From the NCBI GenBank assembly GCA_005884575.1, contig VAWW01000057.1, positions 1-55,973 on the forward strand: DNA of 55,973 nucleotides, read 5' to 3'. The notes beneath the pieces were generated by a model that had not been told where the DNA came from, ran no database searches, and was given only the letters and a program-made list of their open reading frames with translations. Positions 35,047 to 43,429 of this stretch are shown piece by piece. The DNA comes from Actinomycetota bacterium. Its GTDB lineage: Bacteria; Actinomycetota; Thermoleophilia; Gaiellales; Gaiellaceae. Both the position numbers and the translations under genes were made by a program. Every line of letters begins with the position of its first letter. Positions within the stretch are counted from its first letter, which is position 1.

Positions 35047-35120
35047 TCCTCCACTCTTCCTGGAGAGTGGGAGTTTGAGTCAGCCCCCGCCGAACGGAGC
35101 TCGCTCAAACTTCCACTCTC
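35047..35120 (-). promoter_or_regulatory. pnp: pnp leader: two mutually exclusive stems, one overlapping the ribosome-binding site
   Basis: Reading the minus strand, segment A (35120-35104, GAGAGTGGAAGTTTGAG) and segment A' (35079-35063, CTCAAACTCCCACTCTC) form a 17-bp stem with one G-U pair around a 24-nt loop. Further on, AGAGTGG (35057-35051) can instead pair with CCACTCT of A', a 7-bp hairpin with a 6-nt loop. The last two G of that segment belong to the GGAGGA (35052-35047) ribosome-binding site of pnp. Thus either A-A' forms and the site is free, or A'-C forms and it is blocked. Confidence 0.7.
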
Positions 35121-35140
35121 GATTTCGTCCCAGGTACCCG

Positions 35141-35410
35141 TTATCGCCGGATTCCTAGCTCCTTGATCAGGGCGCGATAGCCCTCGAGGTCGTGCTTTTG
35201 CAGGTAGTTCAGGAAGCGGCGGCGGCGCCCGACGAGCTTGAGCAGGCCGCGACGCGAGTAGAAGTCGTGCTTGTGCGTGCGAAGATGCTCCGTAAGCTCG
35301 TTGATCCGCTGCGTCAACAGCGCGATCTGCACTTGCGTCGAGCCCGTGTCGGCGTCGCTCTTACCGTACTTTCCGATGATCTCCTGCTTGGCTTCCTTGG
35401 TGAGGGTCAT
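35141..35410 (-). CDS. rpsO: 30S ribosomal protein S15
   Basis: 89 aa, the standard length, from ATG at 35410 with AGGAGG upstream. Complete S15 pattern: [48 protein letters not shown] and the C-terminal [14 protein letters not shown]15 binds the 16S rRNA central domain and starts platform assembly. Next to pnp, from which it is separated by 100 bp. Confidence 0.98.
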   Translation of the reverse strand: MTLTKEAKQEIIGKYGKSDADTGSTQVQIALLTQRINELTEHLRTHKHDFYSRRGLLKLVGRRRRFLNYLQKHDLEGYRALIKELGIRR

Positions 35411-35508
35411 ATGCCTCCTCTGAAATGGACTCCGTCATCTCCGCGCGCCGCGCAAGGAAGGACGCGAGCGGCCGAGACCACGGTCGCCGAGTAGGGTAGC
35501 AATCCCCC

Positions 35509-36894
35509 ATGAATGCTGGCGTTGCAGCCGGGCACCCGGCGACGGCGGACGCAGGCTGGGAGATCCTCGAGCAGGGCGGCACGGCGGCGGACGCGGCGGT
35601 CGCGGCCTGCCTCGCCTCCTGTGTCGCGGAGACAGTGATGACCGGCCTCCTCGGCGGCGGGCACGCGATCTACTGGGACGCCGCGTCCGGCGAGGCCCGG
35701 AACCTCGACTTCTTCGTCACGGTGCCGGGTCTCGGCGCGGGCGAGCGGCGGCATGCGCCCGAGCTGCTCCACCTCGACGTGCCGTTCGGCGAGGAGCTCG
35801 TGCACTACGCAGTGGGCCCGGCATCGTGCGCCGTTCCCGGAGTGCCCGCCGGGCTCGAGCTGCTCTGGCGAACGCACGGCCGGCTGGAGTGGGAGCGCCT
35901 CGTCGAGCCCGCGCTGCGCCTGGCGCGCGACGGCGTCGACTTCCCGCCGGCGCACGCCGCCTGCCTGGCGATGCTGGCACCCGTGATGACGATGGACGCG
36001 GGCGCGCGGATCTATGCGCCGGACGGCGCGCTGCTTCGTGCCGGCGGGCGGCTGGAGCAGCCCGGCCTGGCGGGTACGCTCGAGCTCCTCGCGGACGAGG
36101 GGGGCGAGAGCGTCTATCGCGGCTCGCTCGCAGAGGCTCTGCTCGCGCTCATGGCAGACCGCGGCGGGATCGTCACGCGCGACGATCTCGAAGCCTATGA
36201 ACCCGCGTGGGTCGAGCCGGTCGAGATGCCGTACCTCGGACGGCGGTTCCTCGGCCGCAGCGGCCTCTCGCGCATGCCGGAGACGATCGCCGTGCTCCCG
36301 CGCCTGCGCGGCCTCGGCGCCGCCGGCCGCGTCGTCGCCCTTGTCACCGTGCTCGAGGGCGAGGACGAGTACGGCGACACGACGAACGTCACCGTCGTCG
36401 ACGAGGTCGGCAACGCCTGCGTCCTGACGACGAGCCTCGGCCTCGGCTCGGGCGACTTCCTCCCCGGCCTCGACCTGCACCTGAACAGCATGCTCGGCGA
36501 GGCCGACCTGCTGCACGGCGCGCTGGAGCCGGGGGCGCGCATGCAGAGCATGATGGCCCCGAGCCTCTTCGTCGATGCCGGCGGGCTGGAGCTGGCGGTC
36601 GGCGCGGCGGGCGGCACCCGCCTCCGGACGGCAATTTTGCTCGCAGCAACCGGAATCCTCGACGAGGGCCTTCCCCCGCAGGAGGCCGTCGAGCGGCCGC
36701 GCTTCCACCCGGCCGGGGACGTCGTCAACGCCGAGCCCGGTGTCGACGAGGAGGGCCTCGCGGAGCTGGCGCGGCGAGGGCGCGCGGTGCGCCGCTGGCC
36801 GGAGCGCCACCACTACTTCGGCGGTGTCAGCTTGGTCGGGCGGACCGGCGCCGCCGCGGATCCGCGTCGGAGCGGCGGGGTGCGGGCAGGCTGA
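35509..36894 (+). CDS. Gamma-glutamyltranspeptidase-like Ntn hydrolase, short form
   Basis: 461 aa on the plus strand, divergent from rpsO. Residues 11-50 hold the family start (ATADAGWEILEQGGTAADAA, AETVMTGLLGGG). The autoprocessing/nucleophile motif is at about 289-298 (GDTTNVTVVD), with T291 as the predicted N-terminal nucleophile of the small subunit. The downstream oxyanion and substrate blocks (LGLGSGDFLPG, MMAPSLF, GAAGGTRLRTAIL) are present. Typical GGTs are 540-580 aa; the loss is mostly in the large subunit just before the cleavage site. No signal peptide, so it should act in the cytoplasm. Its substrate may be a gamma-glutamyl amide rather than glutathione. Confidence 0.88.
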   Translation: MNAGVAAGHPATADAGWEILEQGGTAADAAVAACLASCVAETVMTGLLGGGHAIYWDAASGEARNLDFFVTVPGLGAGERRHAPELLHLDVPFGEELVHYAVGPASCAVPGVPAGLELLWRTHGRLEWERLVEPALRLARDGVDFPPAHAACLAMLAPVMTMDAGARIYAPDGALLRAGGRLEQPGLAGTLELLADEGGESVYRGSLAEALLALMADRGGIVTRDDLEAYEPAWVEPVEMPYLGRRFLGRSGLSRMPETIAVLPRLRGLGAAGRVVALVTVLEGEDEYGDTTNVTVVDEVGNACVLTTSLGLGSGDFLPGLDLHLNSMLGEADLLHGALEPGARMQSMMAPSLFVDAGGLELAVGAAGGTRLRTAILLAATGILDEGLPPQEAVERPRFHPAGDVVNAEPGVDEEGLAELARRGRAVRRWPERHHYFGGVSLVGRTGAAADPRRSGGVRAG

Positions 36895-37048
36895 GGGACA
36901 GCCAGCCGACGTACCCGCAGCTCGGGCAACCCGGGTTCTGGGTGACCGTCCCGCCCTCGGCCGGCTTCGAGTAGACCTCGCCGCACTCGAGACAGCGGAC
37001 GGTCTGGAGCAGGGCGAGGTGGGAACGGGCGAGGGCGGTGTCTTTCAC
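36827..37048 (-). CDS. Small zinc-ribbon protein, overlapping the GGT 3' end
   Basis: 73 aa from GTG at 37048. Two CxxC knuckles, CLEC (about 19-22) and CPSC (about 41-44), are separated by KPAEGGTVTQNPG, a rubredoxin-like zinc ribbon; a basic Arg-rich tail follows. The last 68 bp overlap the GGT coding end on the opposite strand, and the tail in the overlap is low-complexity, so only about residues 1-52 are likely to be constrained. It lies 51 bp upstream of the ribF stop in the reverse direction. Function unknown; nucleic-acid or protein binding is plausible. Confidence 0.65.
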   Translation of the reverse strand: MKDTALARSHLALLQTVRCLECGEVYSKPAEGGTVTQNPGCPSCGYVGWLSLSLPAPRRSDADPRRRRSARPS

Positions 37049-37099
37049 GTCCGGAAAGACGCCCGAGGCGGGCGAAACTTGCGCCGCTAGGCGAGGGAT

Positions 37100-37966
37100 C
37101 TATCCCGGTCTGGAAGCCGCTCTGGTCCGCGCGACGTCGTCGGCGATCGCCGCGATCAGCTCGGCCTCGCTCGCAAAGGCCCGCTCGTCCCGGAGCCGCT
37201 CCCAGAGCTCGACCACGAGCCGCTCGCCGTAGAGGTCGCCCTCGAAGTCGAGCAGGAACGCCTCGATCCGCCGCTCGTCGCCGCCGTAGTGGGGATTCGT
37301 GCCGATCGAGACGGCTGCTCGACGGCCTCCCGCCGCTCCCGCGTAGATGCCGTACGCGGGGACGAGCAGGTCGGCCTCGACCGACACGTTCGCCGTCGGG
37401 AAGCCGAGCGTGCCGCCGCGCTGGTCTCCGAGCACGACCGTTCCCTCCACCTCGGGCGGCCGGCCGAGTAGCCCGGCGGCCTCGCGCACCTCACCCGCGT
37501 GCAGCAGCCGGCGGACGGCGCTGGACGACACGCCCTCGACGAGCGTGGCGGTCCTCCCGTCGAAGCCCAGGCTGCAGAGCAGGTCGAGGTCGCCGCTCGC
37601 CCCGCGGCCGAAACGGAAGCCCGGTCCGGCCACCACGACCTCCGCCCCGATCCGGCGCAGCACCGACTCGGCGAACTCCTCGGGCGGCAGCCTCGCCAGC
37701 TCGAGCGTGAACTCGACCAGGAGCGTCTCCGGAACGCCGAGGTCGGCGATCAGCTCCAGCCGCCGCTCGACGCTCGAGAGCAGCTCGACCCGGTTGCCGA
37801 GGATCGTCCGCGGGTGCGGGTGGAACGTCACGACGGCCGGCCGGAGCCCGGCCGCGAGCGCCGCCTCGATCACCCGGCGGTGCCCGAGGTGAACGCCGTC
37901 GAACGTCCCGATCGCGACCGCGCGGCGGCCGGGCTCGAGCTCGTCCGGCCGCGAAACGATCTTCAC
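37100..37966 (-). CDS. ribF: Bifunctional riboflavin kinase / FAD synthetase
   Basis: 288 aa from GTG at 37966 (GTGA overlap with truB stop). N-terminal FMN adenylyltransferase with GTFDGVHLGHRRVI, VVTFHPHPRTIL and GPGFRFGRGASGD; C-terminal riboflavin kinase from about 165 with GRPPEVEGTVVLGDQRGGTLGFPTANV and SIGTNPHYGG, EAFLLDFEGDLYG. Converts riboflavin to FMN and FAD. Normal length; standard neighbour of truB. Confidence 0.96.
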   Translation of the reverse strand: MKIVSRPDELEPGRRAVAIGTFDGVHLGHRRVIEAALAAGLRPAVVTFHPHPRTILGNRVELLSSVERRLELIADLGVPETLLVEFTLELARLPPEEFAESVLRRIGAEVVVAGPGFRFGRGASGDLDLLCSLGFDGRTATLVEGVSSSAVRRLLHAGEVREAAGLLGRPPEVEGTVVLGDQRGGTLGFPTANVSVEADLLVPAYGIYAGAAGGRRAAVSIGTNPHYGGDERRIEAFLLDFEGDLYGERLVVELWERLRDERAFASEAELIAAIADDVARTRAASRPG

Positions 37967-38664
37967 GCGCGCTCCCGCATCCGCTCGGGCACCTTCGCGA
38001 GCGCCTCTTCCGGCAGCCGCGAGAGCGCGTCGGGCACCGGGATGATCCGCTCCGGGTCGGCCTCCTCGACCGAGAACGGACCGACCTCCGTCCGCCGCAG
38101 CGTCCGGCAGTGCCCGCCGAGCGCCTCGGCGATCGCCCGGACATACGTCCCCGAGCTGACGCGCAGGTCGAGCATGACTGTCTGGCCCGTATACGCGATG
38201 ACGTCGAGCGCGTCGACGCGCGAGCTGCGCAACGGCATCTCGACGGCGACGCCGCGGCGCGCGAGCTTGTACGCGCGCTCCCCGCCGATCTTGACCGCCG
38301 AGGCGGCAGGAATCGGCAGCTCCACGTTGCCGCGGAGGCCCGCGAGCCGTCGCTCGAGCTCGTCGCGCTGCGGCGGCCGACGTTCCTCCAGGACCTCGCC
38401 CTCCGGGTCGCCGGTCGAGGTCCGGGCGGTGAGATCCACCTCGGTGACGTAGCGCTTGTCCAGGCCGACGAAGCATGGCGCCAGTTTAGTTGCCGCACCG
38501 GACAACAGAACCAGCAGTCCGGTTGCAAAGGGATCGAGCGTCCCTGCATGTCCCGTTCGCGCTCCCGTGCGACTGCGCAGCTCCGCGACGAGGGCGAACG
38601 AACTCGGGCCGGCCGGCTTGTCGACGAGCACGATCCCGGCGGGGCTAAGCGCGCGCGGGGGCAT
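37963..38664 (-). CDS. truB: tRNA pseudouridine(55) synthase TruB
   Basis: 233 aa from ATG at 38664, which overlaps the nrnA end by 20 bp. GIVLVDKPAGPSS, the catalytic Asp in GHAGTLDPFATGLL (D44), KRYVTEVDLTARTSTGDPEG, SGTYVRAIAEALGG. Modifies U55 in the T-loop of tRNA. The C-terminal TruB_C domain is short. Co-transcribed with rbfA-nrnA and ribF. Confidence 0.96.
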   Translation of the reverse strand: MPPRALSPAGIVLVDKPAGPSSFALVAELRSRTGARTGHAGTLDPFATGLLVLLSGAATKLAPCFVGLDKRYVTEVDLTARTSTGDPEGEVLEERRPPQRDELERRLAGLRGNVELPIPAASAVKIGGERAYKLARRGVAVEMPLRSSRVDALDVIAYTGQTVMLDLRVSSGTYVRAIAEALGGHCRTLRRTEVGPFSVEEADPERIIPVPDALSRLPEEALAKVPERMRERA

Positions 38665-39661
38665 TCGCCACCGCCGAGGCCGCGAATTCGCGCCGGACGA
38701 AGGCGGTGATCTCCTCGATCGACGCCTCGCTCGAAAAGCCGGCAGCCTGCCGGTGCCCGCCGCCGCCCGACTTGCGCGCGATCGCCGAGACGTCGAGCTC
38801 ATCGATGCTCGAGCGCAACGAGACCCGCCGGGACGGACCCTCGTCGCGCGGCGGCTCGCGAATCAGAACCGCGAGCCACGCCCCTTCGACCGCGCGAAGG
38901 TAGTCGATGATGCCCTCCGAGTACGGCTCGGCCGCGCCGACCTCGCCGAAATCGGTGCGCACCAGGTACGAGACGACGACCCGCCCGCCCTCGAAAATCT
39001 GCGCGCGTTCGAGCGCGCGTGCGAGCAGCTTCAACTTGGCGAACTCGACTGACTCGTAGACGCCCTGGAAGACGCGGTGCACGTCGGCGCCCGCCTCGAC
39101 GAGCTCGGCCGCGAGCCGCAGGGCCTTCGGCGTGGTGTTCGTGTACTGGAAGCGACCCGTGTCGGTGACGAGCGCGATGTAGAGCGGCTCGGCGATCTCC
39201 GGTGTCAGCCGGACCTCGAGCTCGCGGAAGACATTCCGCAGCACCTCGCCCGTCGACGACGCGTCCGGGACGATCAGATTGACGGCGCCGAAGCGGGTGT
39301 TGTCGTGGTGGTGGTCGATGTCGACGACCGACGCAGCGCGCTCGAGGACGCCCGGATCACCCAGCCGGTCCGCCTTGGCGCAGTCCACCGCGACGAGGAT
39401 CCGTTCGGTGGCATCGTCCGGAAGCGAGCGCCGCAGATCTTCCAACTCCATGAAGCTGTACTCGCGCGGCAGCGGCGCCTCTCCATAGAGGTACATCACG
39501 ACGTCCTTGCCTAGCTGACGGAGAGCGAGCGTCATCGAGACGAGCGAACCCAGCGCGTCGCCGTCCGGATTCTCATGGGTCGTGACGAGGAAGCGGTGGT
39601 TGGCGCGCAGCGCCTCCGCAACCGCCTGCAGGTCAGTCGTCGTCCCCTGGGGCGAGCTCAT
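38645..39661 (-). CDS. nrnA: DHH/DHHA1 nanoRNase / pAp phosphatase (NrnA type)
   Basis: 338 aa from ATG at 39661 inside the end of rbfA. DHH domain: TTHENPDGDALGSL (metal-binding Asp at 33 and 35), VAVDCAKADR, DIDHHHDNTRFG, LVTDTGRFQYTNT. DHHA1 domain: C-terminal GGGGHRQAAGF. Degrades 2-5 nt RNA and dephosphorylates pAp. Conserved between rbfA and truB in actinobacteria. Confidence 0.95.
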   Translation of the reverse strand: MSSPQGTTTDLQAVAEALRANHRFLVTTHENPDGDALGSLVSMTLALRQLGKDVVMYLYGEAPLPREYSFMELEDLRRSLPDDATERILVAVDCAKADRLGDPGVLERAASVVDIDHHHDNTRFGAVNLIVPDASSTGEVLRNVFRELEVRLTPEIAEPLYIALVTDTGRFQYTNTTPKALRLAAELVEAGADVHRVFQGVYESVEFAKLKLLARALERAQIFEGGRVVVSYLVRTDFGEVGAAEPYSEGIIDYLRAVEGAWLAVLIREPPRDEGPSRRVSLRSSIDELDVSAIARKSGGGGHRQAAGFSSEASIEEITAFVRREFAASAVANAPARA

Positions 39662-39980
39662 CGATGAGTTGGGTCATGCGCACGCCGCGCTCGACCGACG
39701 GATCGTACTCGAACACCAATTGCGGAGTTCGCTTCATCCTGAGCTCACGCCCGAGGCGGGCTTGCAGCAGTCCGTGCGCAGCTTCGAGTCCGCGCAGGCT
39801 CGCGGCGCGTTTCTTCTCGGAGCCGAGGACGCTCACGTACACGGTGGCATGGCGGAGGTCGGGCGACGTCTCGACTCCTGTCACGGTGACGAGTCCGATG
39901 CGCGGGTCCTGCAACTCGACGAGCGCCTCCGCAAGCACTTGCCGGACCGACTCGTTGACGCGTCGCATGCGGTCGGCCAT
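39633..39980 (-). CDS. rbfA: Ribosome-binding factor A
   Basis: 115 aa from ATG at 39980. KH-like fold with RRVNESVRQVLAEALVEL, DPRIGLVTVTGVETSPDLRHATVYVSVLG and ELRMKRTPQLVFEYDPSVERG. Acts late in 30S maturation at the 16S 5' end. Its usual partner infB is upstream, separated by ylxP and the inverted exporter gene; it overlaps nrnA by 29 bp. Confidence 0.96.
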   Translation of the reverse strand: MADRMRRVNESVRQVLAEALVELQDPRIGLVTVTGVETSPDLRHATVYVSVLGSEKKRAASLRGLEAAHGLLQARLGRELRMKRTPQLVFEYDPSVERGVRMTQLIDELAPGDDD

Positions 39981-39997
39981 AGGGGATATTCAAGCGG

Positions 39998-40747
39998 TTG
40001 CACGCACTCGTCCTCGCGGGGGTCGCCGTTTGGTGCTTCGTCACCGCGCTCGCGGGCGGGCTCGTGGGGCTCGTTCTCGGCAACATCCGGCTTCCCGTGC
40101 TGCTCTTCGCGGCTTCGGCCCCGGCGCCGGCGGCCGGAGCGAACATCGCGATCTCCGGCATCGCGGCCGCGACAGCGTCCGTCACGCACGTCCGTGCACG
40201 CCGAGTCGACTGGCGGCTCGTCACGTGGATGACGCCGCCCTCCGTAGCCGGGGCGGTAGGCGGCGGCTTCCTCGCGACCGCGGTACCGGCCGACGCACTC
40301 CGGATCGTGATCGGATCGGCGCTGATCCTCTTCGGCGTGGACACGCTGCGCAGCCGCCGCGCGGCGCCGGGGCCGGCGGGCGACGCGCTCGATCTCCGCG
40401 CGGCCGTCGCCGCCGGACTCGCGATCGGCTTTCTCGGCGGCCTGATCGGCCTCATCCTGGGCTCGCTGCGCATGCCGGCTCTGCTGCGCTGGGTCGGCCA
40501 GGAGCCGGCCCGCGCGATCGGGACGAACCTCGTCGTCGGGATCGCGGTCGGCGCTGCAGGATTGCTCGGCCATCTTCCCGGCGGGATCGACTGGAACCTG
40601 CTCGGTGTCGGAGCGGCGGCCTCGATCCCCGGCGCGCTCCTCGGCTCGCGGCTCACCGGTCGGCTCTCGACGCCGCAGCTCCTGCGCGCCGTCGGCGTGA
40701 TTCTCCTCGTCGCGGGGACAGCCGCGATCCTGCAGGGTGCACTCTAG
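39998..40747 (+). CDS. TauE/SafE family membrane exporter
   Basis: 249 aa from TTG at 39998, on the opposite strand from its neighbours. About eight membrane helices in two related halves (ALAGGLVGLVLGNIRLPVLL and GFLGGLIGLILGSLRMPALL), the duplicated TauE/SafE signature. Proteins of this family export sulfite, sulfonates or related anions. Its start lies only 17 bp from the divergent rbfA start, leaving almost no room for a leader, so it may be translated leaderless or start from a promoter inside rbfA. Its stop overlaps the ylxP stop. Confidence 0.88.
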   Translation: MHALVLAGVAVWCFVTALAGGLVGLVLGNIRLPVLLFAASAPAPAAGANIAISGIAAATASVTHVRARRVDWRLVTWMTPPSVAGAVGGGFLATAVPADALRIVIGSALILFGVDTLRSRRAAPGPAGDALDLRAAVAAGLAIGFLGGLIGLILGSLRMPALLRWVGQEPARAIGTNLVVGIAVGAAGLLGHLPGGIDWNLLGVGAAASIPGALLGSRLTGRLSTPQLLRAVGVILLVAGTAAILQGAL

Positions 40748-41052
40748 TCATCGGGGTCGACGACTCGGCGCTCGACCCGGACGAGGTCGAACTCCTGCCC
40801 GGCGAGCCACCGCTCGGCGCCGTCGAGGAGCTCCTCGAGCTCGCGGTGGCCTCGGGCGACGCAGGCGACGGTCAGCCGGGCCCGCTGCCAGAGCTCGTGG
40901 TGGTCGACCTCCGCGACCGAGGCACCGAACCGGTGCTGGAGCTGTGCCTTCGCAGACTTGACGTACTTGCGCTTCCCCTTCAGCGAACCCGCCTCCGGGA
41001 AGTGCAGCTCGACGACGAGGATGCCGACGTAACCGTCTCCCACAGAGATCAT
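40744..41052 (-). CDS. ylxP: DUF503 (YlxP-like) protein
   Basis: 102 aa if started at ATG 41052; GTG at 41043 is the alternative. DUF503 pattern: VGILVVELHFPEAGSLKGKR, KYVKSAKAQLQHRFGASVAEV, WQRARLTVACVARG. Upstream in-frame codons are shadow-like. A small ferredoxin-fold family member, standard between infB and rbfA in Gram-positives, with reported involvement in ribosome assembly for some homologues. Converges with the exporter gene, sharing stop-codon bases. Confidence 0.9.
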   Translation of the reverse strand: MISVGDGYVGILVVELHFPEAGSLKGKRKYVKSAKAQLQHRFGASVAEVDHHELWQRARLTVACVARGHRELEELLDGAERWLAGQEFDLVRVERRVVDPDD

Positions 41053-41171
41053 TAAGACGGAGAGCGCCGCCGGTGAGCGAGATCTTCGCGCCGAATCGGC
41101 ACGAAATCGGCACACCGGCGTGCGCAAATCTCCGGTAGCGTCGACCGCAGAGGGCGGCGGGTAGGAACAAG

Positions 41172-41189
41172 CCCCACCCAAGGGTGGGG
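41172..41189 (-). terminator. Hairpin after infB
   Basis: Minus strand: CCCCACCC, TT, GGGTGGGG (8 bp), flanked by ACAAG/CTTGT that extends pairing and followed by CTTGTTCC. Located 20 bp past the infB stop. Likely terminator or 3' stabiliser for the rimP-nusA-infB unit, separating it from ylxP. Confidence 0.6.
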
Positions 41190-41208
41190 GTGCGGAGGCC
41201 TTGTCCGG

Positions 41209-43185
41209 TTAGGACGTGGCTGCGGGGGTTGCGGACGAGGGTTCGTCGAGCGACGTGCGCTCGACCTGACGCGTCTCGTAGACCTCGAGGATGTCGCCTT
41301 CCTTCACGTCGTTGAAGCCGTCGAGGAGGATGCCGCACTCGAAGCCCTCGGCGACCTCGCGCGCGTCGTCCTTGAAGCGCTTCAGCTGCGCGATCGTCGT
41401 GTCGTAGATGACCGTGCCGTCGCGCACGACCCGCGCCTGCGCGCCGCGGCGGACGACGCCGCTCGTGACCATGCAGCCGGCGATCGTGCCGACGCGCGAC
41501 GCACGGAAGAGCGCTCGCACCTCGGCCTCGCCGATCAGCTCCTCCGTCTGGACGGCGGAGAGCATGCCGACGAGCGCCTGCTCGATGTCCTCGGTCAGCT
41601 GGTAGATCACGCGGTACGTCCGCACCTCGACGCCCTCGCGCTCCGCGAGCTGGCGCGCTTCCGCGTTCGGCCGCACGTTGAAGCCGACGACCATCGCGTT
41701 CGACGCGGACGCGAGCATGATGTCACCCTCGGTGATGCCGCCGACGCCTTGGTGGATGACGTTGACGCGCACCTCCGGGTGCTGGATCTTCGAGAGCTCC
41801 GAGACGGCCGCCTCGACCGAGCCGACGACATCGCCCTTCAGGACGAGATTGAGATCCTTGACCTCCCCGGCCTGCATCGACTCGAAGAGGTTCTCGAGCG
41901 AGACGCCGCTCGAGCGCTGGGTCGCGAACTGCTCGCGCCGCAGCCGCTCGCCGCGCACCTGCGCGAGATGCTTCGCCTGCCGCTCGTTCTCGACGACACG
42001 GCCGAGCTCGCCGGCGGGCGGCGGCTTGTCGAAGCCGAGGATCTCGACCGGCTCGCCCGGCTTCGCATCCTTCAGCTTCTCGCCGCGGTAGTTGTAGAGC
42101 GCGCGGACGCGGCCGCTCGCGTCGCCCGCGACGACCGCGTCGCCGACGCGCAGGGTGCCGCGCTGGACGAGCCAGGTCGCGACGGGCCCGCGGCCGACGT
42201 CGAGGCGCGACTCGATGATCGGCCCGGACGCCTCGGCTTCCGGGTTCGCCGTCAGCTCGAGCTCGGCGTCTGCGACGAGCAGCACCTTCTCGAGCAGCTC
42301 GTCCAGACCCGTGCCCTGCTTGGCGGAGACCTCCGCGAACTGCGTCGACCCGCCCCACTCCTCGGGCTGCAGCCCGTCGGCGGCGAGGTCGGCCTTGACC
42401 CGGTCCGGATTCGCATCCGGGAGGTCGATCTTGTTGATCGCGACGACGATTGGCACGTCGGCCGCGCGCGCGTGCGAGATCGACTCACGCGTCTGCGGCA
42501 TCACCGAGTCGTCCGCGGCCACGACCAGCACAGCGATGTCCGTCACCTTGGCCCCCCGGGCGCGCATCGCGGTGAACGCCTCGTGGCCGGGCGTGTCGAG
42601 GAACGTGATCCGGCGGCCGTTGTGGTCGACCTGGTACGCACCGATGTGCTGCGTGATCCCGCCGGCCTCGGTCTCGACGACGGCGGTCTTGCGGATCGCG
42701 TCGAGCAGCGTCGTCTTGCCGTGGTCGACGTGGCCCATGATCGTCACGACCGGCGGGCGCGCCTGCAGTGTGTCCTCGGGATCGTCGAAGACTTCCGGCT
42801 CCTCGTCCTCCTCGCCGACGTGCTTGATCGTCACCTCGCGCCCGACCTCGGCCGCGATCAGCTCGACCTCCTCGTCGGAGAGGGACTGCGTCGCCGTCTT
42901 CGGCGCGCCGAGCCCCATCAGGATCTTGATGATCTGCGACATCGTGACGCCGAGCGCCTGCGAGAGATCGCGGACGGTGACGCCGGACTCGACGCTGACG
43001 GGACCGGTCGGCTGTGCCGCCGGCTGCTGCGACTTCGGGGTGCGGTCGTCGCGCCCCGCGCGCGCCTGACGCGAATCCTGACGCGGACGCGCGGCCTGGT
43101 TGTCGATGACGACGCGCCGCCGCCGGCCGCCGGCACCGCCGGTGCCGCGCGGGCGAAGTGGACGTCTGTTTCCTCCGTTAGCCAT
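41209..43185 (-). CDS. infB: Translation initiation factor IF-2
   Basis: 658 aa from ATG at 43185, overlapping ylxR. Short basic N-terminal region (1-60) and one IF2_N module ([20 protein letters not shown]), then the GTPase: G1 GHVDHGKT at 151-158, [14 protein letters not shown]. Domain II, III and IV follow to the C-terminal [10 protein letters not shown]. Positions fMet-tRNA on the ribosome. The N-terminus is far shorter than the 300-residue extensions of streptomycetes. Confidence 0.98.
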   Translation of the reverse strand: MANGGNRRPLRPRGTGGAGGRRRRVVIDNQAARPRQDSRQARAGRDDRTPKSQQPAAQPTGPVSVESGVTVRDLSQALGVTMSQIIKILMGLGAPKTATQSLSDEEVELIAAEVGREVTIKHVGEEDEEPEVFDDPEDTLQARPPVVTIMGHVDHGKTTLLDAIRKTAVVETEAGGITQHIGAYQVDHNGRRITFLDTPGHEAFTAMRARGAKVTDIAVLVVAADDSVMPQTRESISHARAADVPIVVAINKIDLPDANPDRVKADLAADGLQPEEWGGSTQFAEVSAKQGTGLDELLEKVLLVADAELELTANPEAEASGPIIESRLDVGRGPVATWLVQRGTLRVGDAVVAGDASGRVRALYNYRGEKLKDAKPGEPVEILGFDKPPPAGELGRVVENERQAKHLAQVRGERLRREQFATQRSSGVSLENLFESMQAGEVKDLNLVLKGDVVGSVEAAVSELSKIQHPEVRVNVIHQGVGGITEGDIMLASASNAMVVGFNVRPNAEARQLAEREGVEVRTYRVIYQLTEDIEQALVGMLSAVQTEELIGEAEVRALFRASRVGTIAGCMVTSGVVRRGAQARVVRDGTVIYDTTIAQLKRFKDDAREVAEGFECGILLDGFNDVKEGDILEVYETRQVERTSLDEPSSATPAATS

Positions 43186-43429
43186 TGATCCTTTCAGTGT
43201 AAAGGCGCGCCAGCGCCGAATCGACTTTCACGTTCGCCCGCAGCGTGCGGCTGAACGCCCGCTGGGCGACGGCCCGCTCGAAGCAGGCCAGGCTGCGACA
43301 GGTGTACGCGCCGCGCCCCGGTTCCCGCGCGCCCGGCCGGAGCGCGCCGTCGCGCACGACGAAGCGCACGAGTTCCCGCTGCGGGCGCTTCCGCCCGCAG
43401 CCGACGCAGCGTCTCTCGGGCCCGCTCAC
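43178..43429 (-). CDS. ylxR: YlxR (DUF448) RNA-binding protein
   Basis: 83 aa from GTG at 43429 (GTGA overlap with nusA stop). ERRCVGCGRKRPQRELVRFV, the GRGAYTC block and a C-terminal helix FSRTLRANVKVD give the complete DUF448 pattern with Cys residues at 8, 11 and 44/49. Invariant neighbour of nusA and infB; reported as nucleic-acid binding. Overlaps infB by 8 bp. Confidence 0.93.
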   Translation of the reverse strand: MSGPERRCVGCGRKRPQRELVRFVVRDGALRPGAREPGRGAYTCRSLACFERAVAQRAFSRTLRANVKVDSALARLYTERING

